From: Isochrysis galbana
Lineage: Eukaryota; Haptophyta; Isochrysidales; Isochrysidaceae
Reading direction: 5' to 3'
Assembly: GCA_018136815.1 (NCBI GenBank)
Contig: CM030936.1
Span: forward strand, 124,001-188,000
Length of the DNA: 64,000 nt
A program made the translations under genes and the position numbers. Position 1 is the first letter of the stretch. Every line of letters begins with the position of its first letter. Shown in pieces: positions 48,177 to 58,005 of this stretch. The notes below the pieces were generated by a model. That model had not been told where the DNA came from. It saw only the letters and a program-made list of their open reading frames with translations, and did no database searches.

Positions 48177-48763
48177 AACGAGGGAGCGAGGAGCGACTGG
48201 GACGAGGGACGAGGGCGACAGAGGCCGACAGGGTACCAATCCGATGAGTCCGACAACAATCCGAGACACGCACACTTGCTGACTTTCACCCAACATTCCT
48301 CCACACTTACGTATTTTTCCCACCTGGGCGGGGAAGACACAGAAGGAAGGAAACAAGGAAGAGAAAGCCGACAAGAGAGCGATGATGCGACGGAAGAGCC
48401 GACGGCGAACGGCGGTTACCGCGAACGAGTATGTAGAAAGTAAGGAGGGAATCTACGAGCGTAAACCGGAAGGGGAGAGAGGGTAGGCGTCGCGCGGGGG
48501 AAAGGTCCGCAGCGACGAACACCTACGACGAGAGCGAGAACGAGCGCGGGGGAACGACAGCAAGGAGGGACCAAAGGCAGAGCAAGGCCCAAGGTGCAAA
48601 GGAGCGAAACAGGAGCGAGACAGGCCACAAAGGGGCGCAACGGCAAGGAGCGAGGGGCGAGTTACGAGTGCAGAGTTCTACAAGTTACGAGTAAAACTCC
48701 GCGGCAACAAGAACGACTGGGCTCGAAGACGCCTAAGGTCGGAAGTCGATCGCGGATGCGACA
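48177..48763. repeat. Probable LTR, inverted copy of 1844-2430
   Basis: Same block as described at 1844, in opposite orientation. Ends at TGCGACA. No adjacent coding remnant was recognised on its minus-strand downstream side. Confidence 0.55.
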
Positions 48764-49142
48764 CGTCTCCGAAGTCGTCTCCTCCGCCGCGCCTGCCGCC
48801 TGCCGCCGGCATGCCTCCCTCCTCATTGCCCTCAGATCCTGTGGGTCATGCCAATTCCAATTCGTCAGTTATGCCCAATAAGGTCGAAAGCGCCCATTAA
48901 TTACGGGGAGATGATCAGATGAGCCTTCCCCGTGAAGAGGGAGTTGGCCCCGGCCAGGTTTTCGCGATGTTTTTTCAAAACTTGGGTTAGCTCGAAGGAG
49001 AAGAAAAAAATTTTGACCGAAACTCATAGCCCGGTCACTCACTAGGGGGGTGCGGAGGGCACCATCTGTAATGGGCAAACGAAGGCCTAAATAAGCTCCC
49101 TATAGGTTCTGGTATGGGGGATCAGCAAAAAAAACCGGGGCC
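48764..49142. other. Intergenic, no gene seen
   Basis: Anonymous sequence; a poly-A stretch precedes the copia fragment. Confidence 0.4.
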
Positions 49143-49261
49143 CTCCGCCACGTCGGCACAGAACACATGGCGGCCGATTTTCTCACGAAATGGCTGCCCA
49201 AGCGCAAGCTCGATGCGTGCGTGCGTTACGCGACCAACGCTTGGGCCCATGCCTCCGCCTG
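49143..49261 (+). pseudogene. Ty1/copia RNase H C-terminal scrap
   Basis: The plus frame reads LRHVGTEHMAADFLTKWLPK and RKLDACVRYATN. This fits the copia RNase H end (HV.TE...AD.LTK.LP..K). It is only ~38 codons, then stops. Confidence 0.65.
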
Positions 49262-49509
49262 AGCCCTTGGGCCCCGTCTCCCCCATGCAATCTCAATCTC
49301 CGCTATGCGTGCGTCGCAGCTTGGCATTGGCATTGGCTTGCACCAAAGCTGCGTGCGCAGCTTGAACAACAACATCCAAATTTTTCAAATTCTGTCTGAC
49401 CCCTGGCCCCTACTGATACTTGACATTGGCTGAGATACCGGTTGGTGTTTGGGGGCATTGCCTCTACCTGGATCACTTCTACGACGAACGCAAGCGCCCG
49501 CTTTAGGCT

Positions 49510-50727
49510 TTAGGGGAAGCTACACCTGAGATCCACAGGGGCTCCTGCTGCGGGCCCTGACACAAGTAGATCGCGTAGCTGAAGAAATCCACGATGGTAA
49601 AATTTGCAATGGAACGGCTCGCCTCGAGCCAGGCGGAAAATGTCGTCCCCGTTGCGGCAGATCTTCTGAAAAATGCACACCTCGAGGTAGAAGACATCGC
49701 TCACCGTGTACCCCGATCCGTTGCTGCGCCGCACGCTGGGCAGATCGACGGGCGTGCTGCAATTTCCAGCTAACCCTGCCGGGCCATCCATCCATGGCTT
49801 GACTTGGAGCTGGCCCGGCGGGTTGGCGAAGATGATGCCAGCTGCCGTATCCTGATTCGGAAGTCGGCCTTTGATCGCGCAGACCTGCCATTCGAGATTG
49901 CGGCAGAGATTGTATGGGACTCGCTTTCCGACCATATTCAGGATGTTCATGCTTGCTGCAACGCAAGCTTTCGCCACAATCCCTCCCTTAAGTATGCCGT
50001 CCTGTGGCATTGCATACTTGCTGCGCTCAGACTCCGGGAGTCGAGACAAGCAAAATGAGTGGATTCCCCCGTCGAAGCCCATCAATGCAGGCGCAGGGCG
50101 CTCATACGAAGGGGGGAGGCCCACTTTTCCCAGCGTACCGCCATGACCCTCGTACCAATTGTTGTCGCAGAACCGGCAGTGCTCTACGTTGTCGAAGTAC
50201 TCATCTCTACTCTTGAGTGCCTTCTCCGGCTGGTCACGCTGCCTATCCCAGCATGCCGCAGCTCCCTTGTGCATGATGCCCCACGACTTGACGGCCCACA
50301 TATTGCGCATGAGATGCGACGGGTTTCGCAGCATTGCTGAGCACCACTTGGGGCTTGCGCGCCAAACTGCGCGGTGGCCAGTTATGTTTCGGATGGAGTG
50401 GGCGCAGAAGCTGCACCCACGGCAGCGGCAGTAATTACAGTGCGCTCTCGCGGACGAGGAGGCACAAAATGAGTGACACGCCTCAAAGGCGACGTCGCCC
50501 TTCCGCTTGCCGCTCGGCGTGGGCGTGCAAGGCACTAGGGCGCCGCCAGTCGCCTTGTTCTGACCCTGTGACTTTTGGTCCCCTCCTGGCGGCTTCTCCC
50601 CGTACGACATTCTCTTCTTGGACATCAGAAGCAAGAGAGGCACGGCAGCGGGAGAGGGAAGGGGTGGGAGAGGGGGGGCGTGGATACAGGGAGGGGGGGA
50701 GGAATGGAGATAAAACGCTGCTGCCAC
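49510..50727 (-). CDS. Cysteine-rich protein of unknown function (405 aa), intron-less
   Basis: Open from ATG 50727 to TAA 49510. A second Met at residue 35 (MSKKRMSYG, 50625) is an equally good start; the 34 residues before it are Pro/Leu-rich. A cysteine cluster follows (ARAHCNYCRCRGCSFCAHS, HC..C.C..C..C), then an aromatic/Cys-rich body (SPKWCSAMLRN, HCRFCDNNWYEGHGG, FDGGIHSFCLSRL, NLEWQVCAIKGRLPNQ) with several N-x-S/T sites. The cluster resembles short Cys repeats I have seen in secreted or Golgi proteins of marine algae, but I cannot name a family or reaction. It faces the SFI1-like gene head to head across ~0.9 kb. Confidence 0.65.
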   Translation of the reverse strand: MAAAFYLHSSPPPCIHAPPLPPLPSPAAVPLLLLMSKKRMSYGEKPPGGDQKSQGQNKATGGALVPCTPTPSGKRKGDVAFEACHSFCASSSARAHCNYCRCRGCSFCAHSIRNITGHRAVWRASPKWCSAMLRNPSHLMRNMWAVKSWGIMHKGAAACWDRQRDQPEKALKSRDEYFDNVEHCRFCDNNWYEGHGGTLGKVGLPPSYERPAPALMGFDGGIHSFCLSRLPESERSKYAMPQDGILKGGIVAKACVAASMNILNMVGKRVPYNLCRNLEWQVCAIKGRLPNQDTAAGIIFANPPGQLQVKPWMDGPAGLAGNCSTPVDLPSVRRSNGSGYTVSDVFYLEVCIFQKICRNGDDIFRLARGEPFHCKFYHRGFLQLRDLLVSGPAAGAPVDLRCSFP

Positions 50728-51610
50728 CTCTGGGAACGCTCCGTGTGAGGATGGCCTTCAGCCGTGCGCCCTCTCCCCTCTCGCTCCCACTCGCTCGCTT
50801 GCACCCTCTCTCTCTCCCCCTCTCGTCATGCTCCCGGCCGCAGAAGCGGGATCTTCTCTTCTCTCCTCTCTCTTTCAGTTAGACACGTTTCTCTAGTAAT
50901 TAGTTGAAAAGACAACGACCCGCACACATCATTTGAGCTAATCGCGGGATATTCACACATCTCTCCTTCTCATTTTCTTTTCACACATGTGTGAGCCGGG
51001 CAGGAAGGACCGCCGCGACAGAAGTTGGGCATGCGAAAGGAAAGCAAAGTAGACACGGGCTGTATTCCTAGGAGTACGTGTTTGTTCATCATCCTTCTCC
51101 TCTCTATCTCACCGCCTCTCGCACTCCTCCTCCTCCTCTCCTTTTCTCTTCACACCTGCCCCGCGATCCTTCTCTCCTTTCTGTTTGAGTACTCGACTCT
51201 CTTCTATCTCTCTTCTATGGATCGATTGTTCCTCAATCTCTCTCTCCCGCTCGCTCCTCCGTCCCCTTCTTTTCTCTCAATCCGATATCTTCATTTGCTA
51301 TCTCTCTCCTCTCTCTGCTCTCTCTCCAGAGCTCACTCTACACGCCTCTCTCCCTCTTCCTTCCCCCCCTCGCTCCTTCCCTCCCCCCGCCCTCTCTTCC
51401 TCTCATTTCCTCTTTCTCCCTCTCACCCCCTGCCCCCGCCCTCTCACCCCCAGACTCTCTTTCTTTCTTCCTCGCTCGTCTCCCTTCCCCCTTTCCCCCC
51501 ATCTTTTCCTCTCCCTCCTCTCCCGCCCTGCCGGTGGGCCGCTCGCCGCGCCGGCCAGGCGAGAGAGCACGGCCTCGCTCGCTCGCCCGCCCGCCCGCCC
51601 GCCGCGACGG
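50728..51610. other. Shared CT-rich upstream region of a divergent gene pair
   Basis: Pyrimidine-rich on the plus strand (CTCTCTCCCTC words through 51100-51540). An open frame through it is low complexity and is not taken as coding. It contains the upstream regions of both flanking genes. Confidence 0.5.
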
Positions 51611-53293
51611 ATGGGTACGGGCGGCCGAGCAGAGCACAGACCCGAGCCGTGCGACACGCACCCGCGCCTCCACCGCCCAATTAGCTCAAGCAGGGCCGGG
51701 GCGGACGAGGGCGAGAGCGATGGAGAGCAGCAGCATCTCAGCCCACTCAGCACCACCAGCCCACGTCGCGTGGCAGCCGGCGTGGATGAGCTCAAGAAGC
51801 GCCTTCACCGCACCAATGTTCTTGAATGGCGCCTCTCTATGCTCTCACGTCAGCTGATGATCACAGCGTGGCACCGCGAAGCTTGTGGGATCGCAGGGCT
51901 GCAACGGCGGACACAGCACGAACAGAGCATGCTCCAATACTTGAGAGTCGCCGCCGTTCGGCACTTCTGCCTCTTGCCATTCGTAGAGTGGGCGAGGTGG
52001 TGCGATCATCAGGCCAGCGCGCGCTTGCGGGAGGAGATGGGTCAAATCGCCGATGACGAGCACCTCGCAAAGGTGAAGGGGTCACGGCTTCGGAGACTCG
52101 TGAAGCATACTCTCAAGGTAGATTTCAGTCTCGACATTCTGAAAAGCCGGTTCCTCCTTATTGACGCCTTTCGACGATGGCGTGACGGCGTCGAGGACTC
52201 GATAGCTTACCGGACGGCCCTTCGCATTCGAATACGTTCCTGGCTGGGCCGGTGGTGGCATGTGGCCCACCTGCGCCGCCAATATGGTCCTATGCCAGCG
52301 CGGGCTCTTCGTCTGCACGATTTGGAGAGAGCACTCCGCGCTCTGAGTCAGAACAGGCAGCGGCGGGCTCGTGGGATTGCTTGGTCTAGATGTCGTCGCT
52401 TAGTTGGGGCGATCCGTCGTTGGAAGCGGCAGCTGATTCGGGGAGAGAACCTCGCATTGACGGCACAAGTTGTGCGCTCGAGCGATCGTCTACGCAATGG
52501 CTTTCGTCAGTGGCAGCGTAGCTTACGATTTACTCAGCAACGGCTTCTACGGAATGCGAACATTAGGATACGCCAGACATCTTTACGCACGTGGGCGCGT
52601 GCAGCGCAGCGTGTCGTGGAAATTTTGCGCACGCCTGTGAGCGAACATGTAGTTGGAATGAGCAACAGCATCCTCTCCACCGAGCACGGCACACGAATCT
52701 CTGGGAACGGTGGTGCTGCTCCTGTTGACGACAGCGGAACCGAGCAGGAGCACTTCTCCGCAATTCATAGCCAGGCAGCCGCCCTTGTTGCATCCCTCAG
52801 TGCACTTGGTGGCTATGTGTTCAACGAAGGGCGGGCCCTTCAGATCGCTGCTGTGGCACTTGAACGCACCAAGCGAGAACTCGAGTATCTCCAAGCTCAA
52901 CGCCAAGCCGAGACATCCAACGCCGAGTCTGCCGCGAGTCGCGCTCAGACGATGCTTTCCCAAGTGCGCGACGCACAAGATCGAGTCCTGGAGAAGCGGA
53001 GGGCCTTGGAGCGATGCGAAGCCCAACAGCTTTGCATGCGCCACGAGACGATCATATGTTGTCGAGGACAGGAGGCACCGCAGACGTTCCGTAAAGCGCC
53101 GCTTGCGGACAGTGTGCTCTCGGAGTGGCTCGATCCGCTGCTAGCCATCGACGAAAGACTGCTGGAACTCAATAGCTGCGCGAGACAAACACACCGGCGG
53201 CTCAAACAACTGCATAGTGTACGTCCTGCCAACACAAAGATGGACATGATAGCATCCTCGCATAAAAGTGCGAAGATGCCATTGTGGCCGTGA
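51611..53293 (+). CDS. SFI1-like W-repeat and coiled-coil protein (~560 aa)
   Basis: ATG 51611 (MGTGGRAEHRPEP) to TGA 53293, no introns; an open extension to 51185 is low-complexity Ser/Leu/Pro and is excluded. Residues ~60-350 contain repeated F/L-x-x-W helices with basic residues: FCLLPFVEWARWC, LLIDAFRRWRDGV, LVGAIRRWKRQL, LRNGFRQWQRSL, RQTSLRTWARAA. This spacing resembles the centrin-binding repeats of SFI1-type proteins at centrosomes and basal bodies. Residues ~430-520 are a coiled coil (LERTKRELEYLQAQRQAE...DAQDRVLEKRRALERCEAQ). A centrin or basal-body role is inferred; a generic helical scaffold is the alternative. Confidence 0.6.
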   Translation: MGTGGRAEHRPEPCDTHPRLHRPISSSRAGADEGESDGEQQHLSPLSTTSPRRVAAGVDELKKRLHRTNVLEWRLSMLSRQLMITAWHREACGIAGLQRRTQHEQSMLQYLRVAAVRHFCLLPFVEWARWCDHQASARLREEMGQIADDEHLAKVKGSRLRRLVKHTLKVDFSLDILKSRFLLIDAFRRWRDGVEDSIAYRTALRIRIRSWLGRWWHVAHLRRQYGPMPARALRLHDLERALRALSQNRQRRARGIAWSRCRRLVGAIRRWKRQLIRGENLALTAQVVRSSDRLRNGFRQWQRSLRFTQQRLLRNANIRIRQTSLRTWARAAQRVVEILRTPVSEHVVGMSNSILSTEHGTRISGNGGAAPVDDSGTEQEHFSAIHSQAAALVASLSALGGYVFNEGRALQIAAVALERTKRELEYLQAQRQAETSNAESAASRAQTMLSQVRDAQDRVLEKRRALERCEAQQLCMRHETIICCRGQEAPQTFRKAPLADSVLSEWLDPLLAIDERLLELNSCARQTHRRLKQLHSVRPANTKMDMIASSHKSAKMPLWP

Positions 53294-53547
53294 GGTAGTG
53301 AAGGAAGCACAGGCGGCCATCCCGGGCGATACTCCATGGGCCTAGAAGAATGTACTACTACATCCTGATGCTGTGTGCATATTGCTAGTCTGTTTGTTGG
53401 TAACAGAGCAACAAAAAGCAGGTACGGAGTGCTCTCTAGAGGCTTGAGCTTCTCAAAACAGCCCCATTTCTATTGGAAAGCTTAAAATTTGAGCCTTAGA
53501 CCTCTAGAAGTTGCTCCAACTAGATGAAAGTTGCCCCCTGCCACTAT
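53294..53547. other. 3' flank, no gene
   Basis: Anonymous sequence downstream of the SFI1-like gene. Confidence 0.3.
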
Positions 53548-54252
53548 CTAGGCCGACATGTACTTCTTTTTCAAAAGATGGTGGTGGTGACTCACAGTGA
53601 CGTTATGCGCAAGCGCGCGCGCGAAAGCCGGAGCCTCACAAACCAGCTCCGACACCAAGGGCAGGGGGAAGGCACTCACGGCAGCCTCTTGCGCCACGAG
53701 GGCGCCTTCAAGCCCGGAAACTGCACCCTTTCGACGCTGCACACACTCTCTCTTCTTGCACACCCCTTTCTTCAAGTTTCCACATGAACACAACATGAAA
53801 CCCACCCACAGGCACGGATCAGTCGCACACGTACACATCATCTCACATGCCCGGAAGGAGGTTACCCGCGCTTGCGCGAGTTCATCTGCTACGGTAGTCC
53901 GCTCAAGCCGTGCTGCCTTCCTCCTTTGCGCCTCCTGAGCGCCCTGAGTTGCTAACGCGCGCCTCTTAGCCTTCTCTGCCTGCATATCTCTAAGGGTCCA
54001 AGAGCCCGATAGCTCGAACAGCCGGATCCTGCGCTGACCCGCTGTCCCGTTGTCACCATCGCTATCCGCGTCCGAGTCGCAATCGGTCGCGTCACCTGCG
54101 CTCGCCCGAGCGCCCGAGCCACTAGCTGAACTCATAGAAAGCACGCCACGAGACGGGTCATAAGGAGCCTCCGCCTTGTCTTGCATCTTCCGAGCAAAAG
54201 CCTCAAGCTGTGCCATTTTTGCTTCAACGGCCGTCAAGCTTCCACGCCGCAC
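53548..54252 (-). CDS. Unrecognised helical/acidic protein or exon
   Basis: The minus frame from ATG 54252 reads a charged helical start (MRRGSLTAVEAKMAQLEAFA), an acidic Ser/Asp patch (DATDCDSDADSDGDNGT) and another helix (DMQAEKAKRRALATQGAQEA, RRKAARLERTTVADELAQ). After ~residue 135 the Cys-containing tail looks less coding. No domain named. It may be an exon of a gene with 54407-54850, or an ORF of the LINE-related sequence next door. Confidence 0.35.
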   Translation of the reverse strand: MRRGSLTAVEAKMAQLEAFARKMQDKAEAPYDPSRGVLSMSSASGSGARASAGDATDCDSDADSDGDNGTAGQRRIRLFELSGSWTLRDMQAEKAKRRALATQGAQEAQRRKAARLERTTVADELAQARVTSFRACEMMCTCATDPCLWVGFMLCSCGNLKKGVCKKRECVQRRKGAVSGLEGALVAQEAAVSAFPLPLVSELVCEAPAFARALAHNVTVSHHHHLLKKKYMSA

Positions 54253-54406
54253 GCCCGGCGGCGTCTTCTTAGCCTCGGCAAGGGTGGACGGGCCGACGGG
54301 CCTGGAGAGGACACGTCCGCGTTGCTCGAGACGCCCCTGTTCGTCGATTGGTCAACAAAGTGTGAGCGGTCAATGAGCTCTGGGCACAGCCTATTCCCCG
54401 CCACAC

Positions 54407-54850
54407 CTACACGCTTCCACGCCTTTCTGATGTCGTACTGGTCGCACCATGTGAACCACATCCCGGGGACGCCGAGGCGCTTGGAACCACCCAATATGGA
54501 TATGAAGTCGGCGAGGGAAAGGGTCTGGAGCTCCCTTCCCTGTGCTGCAACTCTTCGTCACTCCACCCCTCCTCCGGTTGGTCGTATTCGTCTGCCCATG
54601 AAACCTCCGTGACGTTGCGTTTGCCCGCCTTCTTCGCGACGGCGCTCGGGCGACGAGAATACGAGAATGCCTTGGTTGGGCCCTGCACCACCTCCACACA
54701 CCTGTCGAATAGCTTGGGCTGCAGATTGGGCGGCTGGTACATCGTGACATACTTCACGCACGCCTTCCCACGCACCTTACTCACCTTCTCAACATTGACC
54801 TCGGAGGGTGTCAGGTCTCGCCCGAGCTGCGAGTTAGGAGAGCAGAGGCG
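54407..54850 (-). CDS. Unrecognised coding-like segment beside a LINE copy
   Basis: Minus frame with plausible protein texture: LTPSEVNVEKVSKVRGKACV, KYVTMYQPPNLQPKLFDRCV, KRNVTEVSWADEYDQPEEGW. It abuts the LINE ORF1 piece (54853-54978), in another frame. It could be an element-encoded protein or a host exon; neither could be shown. Confidence 0.35.
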   Translation of the reverse strand, partial: RLCSPNSQLGRDLTPSEVNVEKVSKVRGKACVKYVTMYQPPNLQPKLFDRCVEVVQGPTKAFSYSRRPSAVAKKAGKRNVTEVSWADEYDQPEEGWSDEELQHREGSSRPFPSPTSYPYWVVPSASASPGCGSHGATSTTSERRGSV

Positions 54851-54852
54851 CG

Positions 54853-55068
54853 ATCTCCCATGGGCCGGCGGCGCTCTTGGAGAGGAAGTCGGGCTCAAGG
54901 TCTACGCCCTCCAGCTTGTTGAGGTGCGCGATTATTGCGCCAAATCCCTCTTCGTCCTTGGCCTTGTGGCCCTTTATTTAGAACTAAGTTTATACTTAGT
55001 TCGCCCATGGGGGGGCACGAGGGAGGGCGACAGCGCGCGCTCCATGACCCTATCAGTTTATTGATAGT
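54853..55068 (-). mobile_element. Second copy of the LINE 5' region, internally deleted
   Basis: On the minus strand ACTGATAGGGTCATGGAGCG matches 39610-39629 (5' end). After ~65 bp it jumps, across AACTAAGTATAAACTTAGTT, to GHKAKDEEGFGAIIAHLNKL / EGVDLEPDFLSKSAAGPWEI, which matches ORF1 residues ~270-315 of the copy at 39622. So ~700 bp between these points are missing and a palindromic 20-mer sits at the join. Confidence 0.75.
54982..55001. repeat. Palindrome AACTAAGTTTATACTTAGTT
   Basis: Also at 15049-15068, and as AACCAAGTATAAACTTAGTT at 14221-14240. In all three, CCATGG-G(n)-GC follows on one side in a fixed orientation. Confidence 0.8.
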
Positions 55069-55341
55069 TCTACTCGGAATATGAATATGCTCTAGCTCTC
55101 TCTGGACTGATCACCCACCCAGGCATGGAGATCAAGGGAGTAGTAAGCACGTGTCGATGAAGACATGAAGACCAAGGAAGTAGCGAGCATCTTGCTTGCT
55201 AAAGTACACCCTCAAGAACTTCAAGCGTCTAGACTCTGTAAGTCTAACACCTCTGTAAGATTCTAGACTTTTTACGTCTACCCGCTAAATAAAAAATAAT
55301 TACAACTGGGAATATCGGCGGCTGCACTGAGCCGCTGGCCG
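55069..55341. other. Intergenic, no gene seen
   Basis: AT-rich, with repeated TCTAGACT.../GTAAG words near 55225-55285. Confidence 0.3.
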
Positions 55342-56533
55342 ATGCCGCACGCCGACGCAGGTGAAGACGCAGGTGAAGATGTCCCAGCAGGCCCTGCAGA
55401 GACCCCGGCAGAGCCCGGGGGCGGGCGGGCGGGTCATCTGAGCGCCCCGGCTTGCATTAATGGTCATGTCTCGGGCCTAGGCTCCTTCAGACGGCGAAGG
55501 GGTAGCGTTGCGCACTCCCGGGGTTGCTGGAGTGCTGCAGCGGCAAACTGCGAGGATGCTGCTGAGGCCGTAGAGGTCGCCAGTCGAGCGCCCGAAGTCA
55601 GTGGTGTCGCAGATTTGGCAACCAATGGTGAGTCAGGCGCTCTCCGGCTGGGCTCCTTCAGAAGGCGAAGGCTTAGCGTCACGCATTCCCAGTGTTGCGG
55701 GAGTGGTGCAGCTTGCGAGAGTGCTGCAGCGACGAACGGCCCGGATGCTGCCGGGGCAGCAGAGGTGGCCCTTTGCACGCCCGACTTCAGCAGTGGCGCA
55801 GAAACGCCGTCGATGAACGGGGAGGGCGGAATGCGCATAGCGGACGCCGATCGAGACGCCTGCACGAGCGGTGGCATGGATGCATGTGCTGCTGCAGGTG
55901 TGCCAACGCCTGCGTCGAGCTGCAGTGGCAGCGGGACGAGTGCACGTGCTCCGATAATCTCAAACCTTATGAGCAGCGAGCGTCGGCGCAAAAGGAAGGC
56001 CATAGATGCTTCGGTAACTTGGCTTGCAGCCCGGTCTGCTCTTGTCTCGTGCCAGCTTGTTGCTCTCCAAAGCCCGCCGCCGTCCGCAGACGTGTCTGCT
56101 GCACCTTCACAAGACTGCTTTGCAGAGTGCTCACCCTGCGAATCAGAGCAGGAAGTGGGCAGGACCAGGCGATGTAATCATCGACGAGGAAGAGCTGAGG
56201 GATTGGCAGCTGCAGATGGGTGTGGGTGGCAATTTCGAAGGATACGACCCTGTTGTGAGCACTGAACAGTCGGAGAGAGAGTTGGCAGCCAAGAAGCGCG
56301 CCTACAGGCTGACCCTGCGCGACTCTGATGAGCCGAGCACCTACCGGCACTCTCGCGTCTTCCCGGGAGACTTCGTTATCGCCGCTCACCAGTCAGGTGG
56401 CGTGGACTTGTGGAAGGTGGAGAATTTGGCGGCCAATGCATGCCCCACAACGACGGACCTCACCGCATACTGCACTCACTACTCGCAGACGTCCTTCTCG
56501 CTGTGGAAATCAAAGCCGCAGCTTGGATTGTAA
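55342..56533 (+). CDS. Putative gene in two frames: repeat-bearing N-part and a DWQLQ...PGDFV C-part
   Basis: From ATG 55342 the first frame is Ala/Gly/Ser-rich and contains two ~55-residue repeats, each beginning LGSFRRRR-SV-HS (55480, 55651). Around 56150 the sensible frame changes to one that reads AGPGDVIIDEEELRDWQLQM, GVGGNFEGYDP and RVFPGDFVIAAHQSGGVDLW, ending KPQLGL and TAA at 56533. The second part has real-protein texture; PGDFVIAAHQSG-DLW resembles a small beta module, but I cannot name it. Either an intron or a +1/-1 indel separates the parts. It could be a transposon-derived protein. Confidence 0.4.
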
Positions 56534-56655
56534 CGAGATGAACGAGATGTAACGAGATGGCCTGATGGCCCGACGACGAGATGAACGAGATGGCCTTGAT
56601 GGCCCGACGAGATGAACGAGATGGCCTTGATGGCCCGACGAGATGAACGAGATTT
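56532..56655. repeat. 31-bp minisatellite
   Basis: About four copies of GATGAACGAGATGGCCTTGA-TGGCCCGACGA, starting one base before the preceding stop codon ends. Confidence 0.9.
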
Positions 56656-56811
56656 TCGGGTAACGGAACTGGACGAGGAGTTTCCCCACTAAGCTTGGTC
56701 GTAATGCGGTGAAACCGATTTAGAGACAAGCGGGAAACCGGGGCGGAAGGAACTGGCAAGGAAGCTGGCAGGAAGGCAGAGGAAATGTCTTGGCAAGGCG
56801 ACGGAGGCAGG

Positions 56812-56975
56812 ATTTTAACGGTAGACGGAGTGCAGAATTTTAACGGTAGGAAGGCAGGATATTTTAACAGTAGGAAGAGGCAGGATTTCTAACAGTAGGA
56901 AGGCAGGATTTCTAACGGTAGGAAGAGGCAGGATTTCTAACGGTAGGAAAGCAGGATTTTTAACGGTAGGAGAAG
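56812..56975. repeat. ~22-24-bp minisatellite
   Basis: About seven copies of TAACGGTAGGAAGGCAGGAT with AGG insertions and T-run length changes. Confidence 0.9.
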
Positions 56976-57002
56976 AGCGGAGAGGAGAAGGAGCGGGGCT
57001 CG

Positions 57003-57075
57003 AACTGCAGAGCGCTCCGTCCGGACTCGAACTCGCGACCCAGAGCAAAAGGTTGGTGGAGGCGGTGGGTTGAAC
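57003..57075 (-). ncRNA. tRNA-like (pol III box) sequence, probably SINE-derived
   Basis: On the minus strand TGGCATAGTGGTT fits a tRNA A box and GAGTTCGAGTCC fits a B box, ~40 bp apart. I could not pair proper acceptor, D and T stems, so it is not a convincing functional tRNA. A tRNA-derived SINE head fits the repeat-rich setting. Confidence 0.35.
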
Positions 57076-57085
57076 CACTATGCCA

Positions 57086-58005
57086 CGCGAGAGTTTACGT
57101 AGCCATAGGGCCGGTGGGAAGGGCTGAGAACCGCCCTATATACTCTGGGTTTTTTTCTCTTCTTTTTCACTTTTCTTCTTCTTTCTTCCTCTGTTCTTTT
57201 TACTGTTTACTGTTTTTCTTTTACTGTTATTTCTTTTTGCCTCTGAGACATCGCGAATGCGACACTCGCCTGCTGGGGGCAGTTGGAGTGAAGGAGTGTG
57301 CGTGCAGTGCAGGTGCCTGCTTATTTTTTCCGATAACATGGGTGGTGTGCCCCACCACTTGATCAATTTTGGCTCTCAACTTGCAATCCCACGCGAGCAC
57401 GATCAACAGCCACCTTGGCGGGCTACTGGCCGCCCAGCGCGCCCCGTTCACCGTGTCTTCACCTGCACCTGCAGTTCCTGCACTCTCACCTTCACCTGCA
57501 CCTTCACTGAAGAAAAAACTTCGGACCAGCACCTTCCCAGTTGGAAAAATTTTTTATTGCTACGCTACTCCATGGCTAAGCTACGAAAAGCTATAGGTAA
57601 AGTGCACGCCGCTGTGCTCGCGTTGAGACGTTGAGACGCTATTCGACGATGAATCTTATAGGATCTTCGCTAAGCATGGACGAATCCCTTTGGCGCCTTT
57701 TCTGTGTGCAATCCTTCTCTAAGACGACGAGTTCTCTTCTGGCCAATTGGTTCCTTCTTTGCTCTTTGCTCTCTCTGTTGACCCACCGTGGCTTTCGCTC
57801 CCGTGTTTATTACGTGTTGCCCTTGTTTATGTTAGATGTTAGAAAGTGTTGTGGCGTGTCTTCGTACGCACCCAGCAGCCGTCGCAGCGCTCTGCGATCG
57901 AAGCCGTACCGTGACCCCTCGTACCCTTGAGCCCCTACTGCCTTGTGTGTGGTCTCTCGCTAGTAATCACCCACTAGAGAGTGACTCAATCTGTAATCTG
58001 TTCCT
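57086..58005. other. CT-rich non-coding block, possibly LTR and leader
   Basis: Lies between the tRNA-like sequence and a gag-like start at 58006. T/C-rich from 57150 to 57240. No gene seen. Confidence 0.3.

Noticed and set aside
51185-51610. N-terminal extension of the SFI1-like gene
   Set aside because: Ser/Leu/Pro translation of a CT-rich promoter-like tract; ATG 51611 is a better start.
57003-57075. A functional tRNA gene
   Set aside because: Acceptor, D and T stems cannot be paired properly; kept only as tRNA-like.
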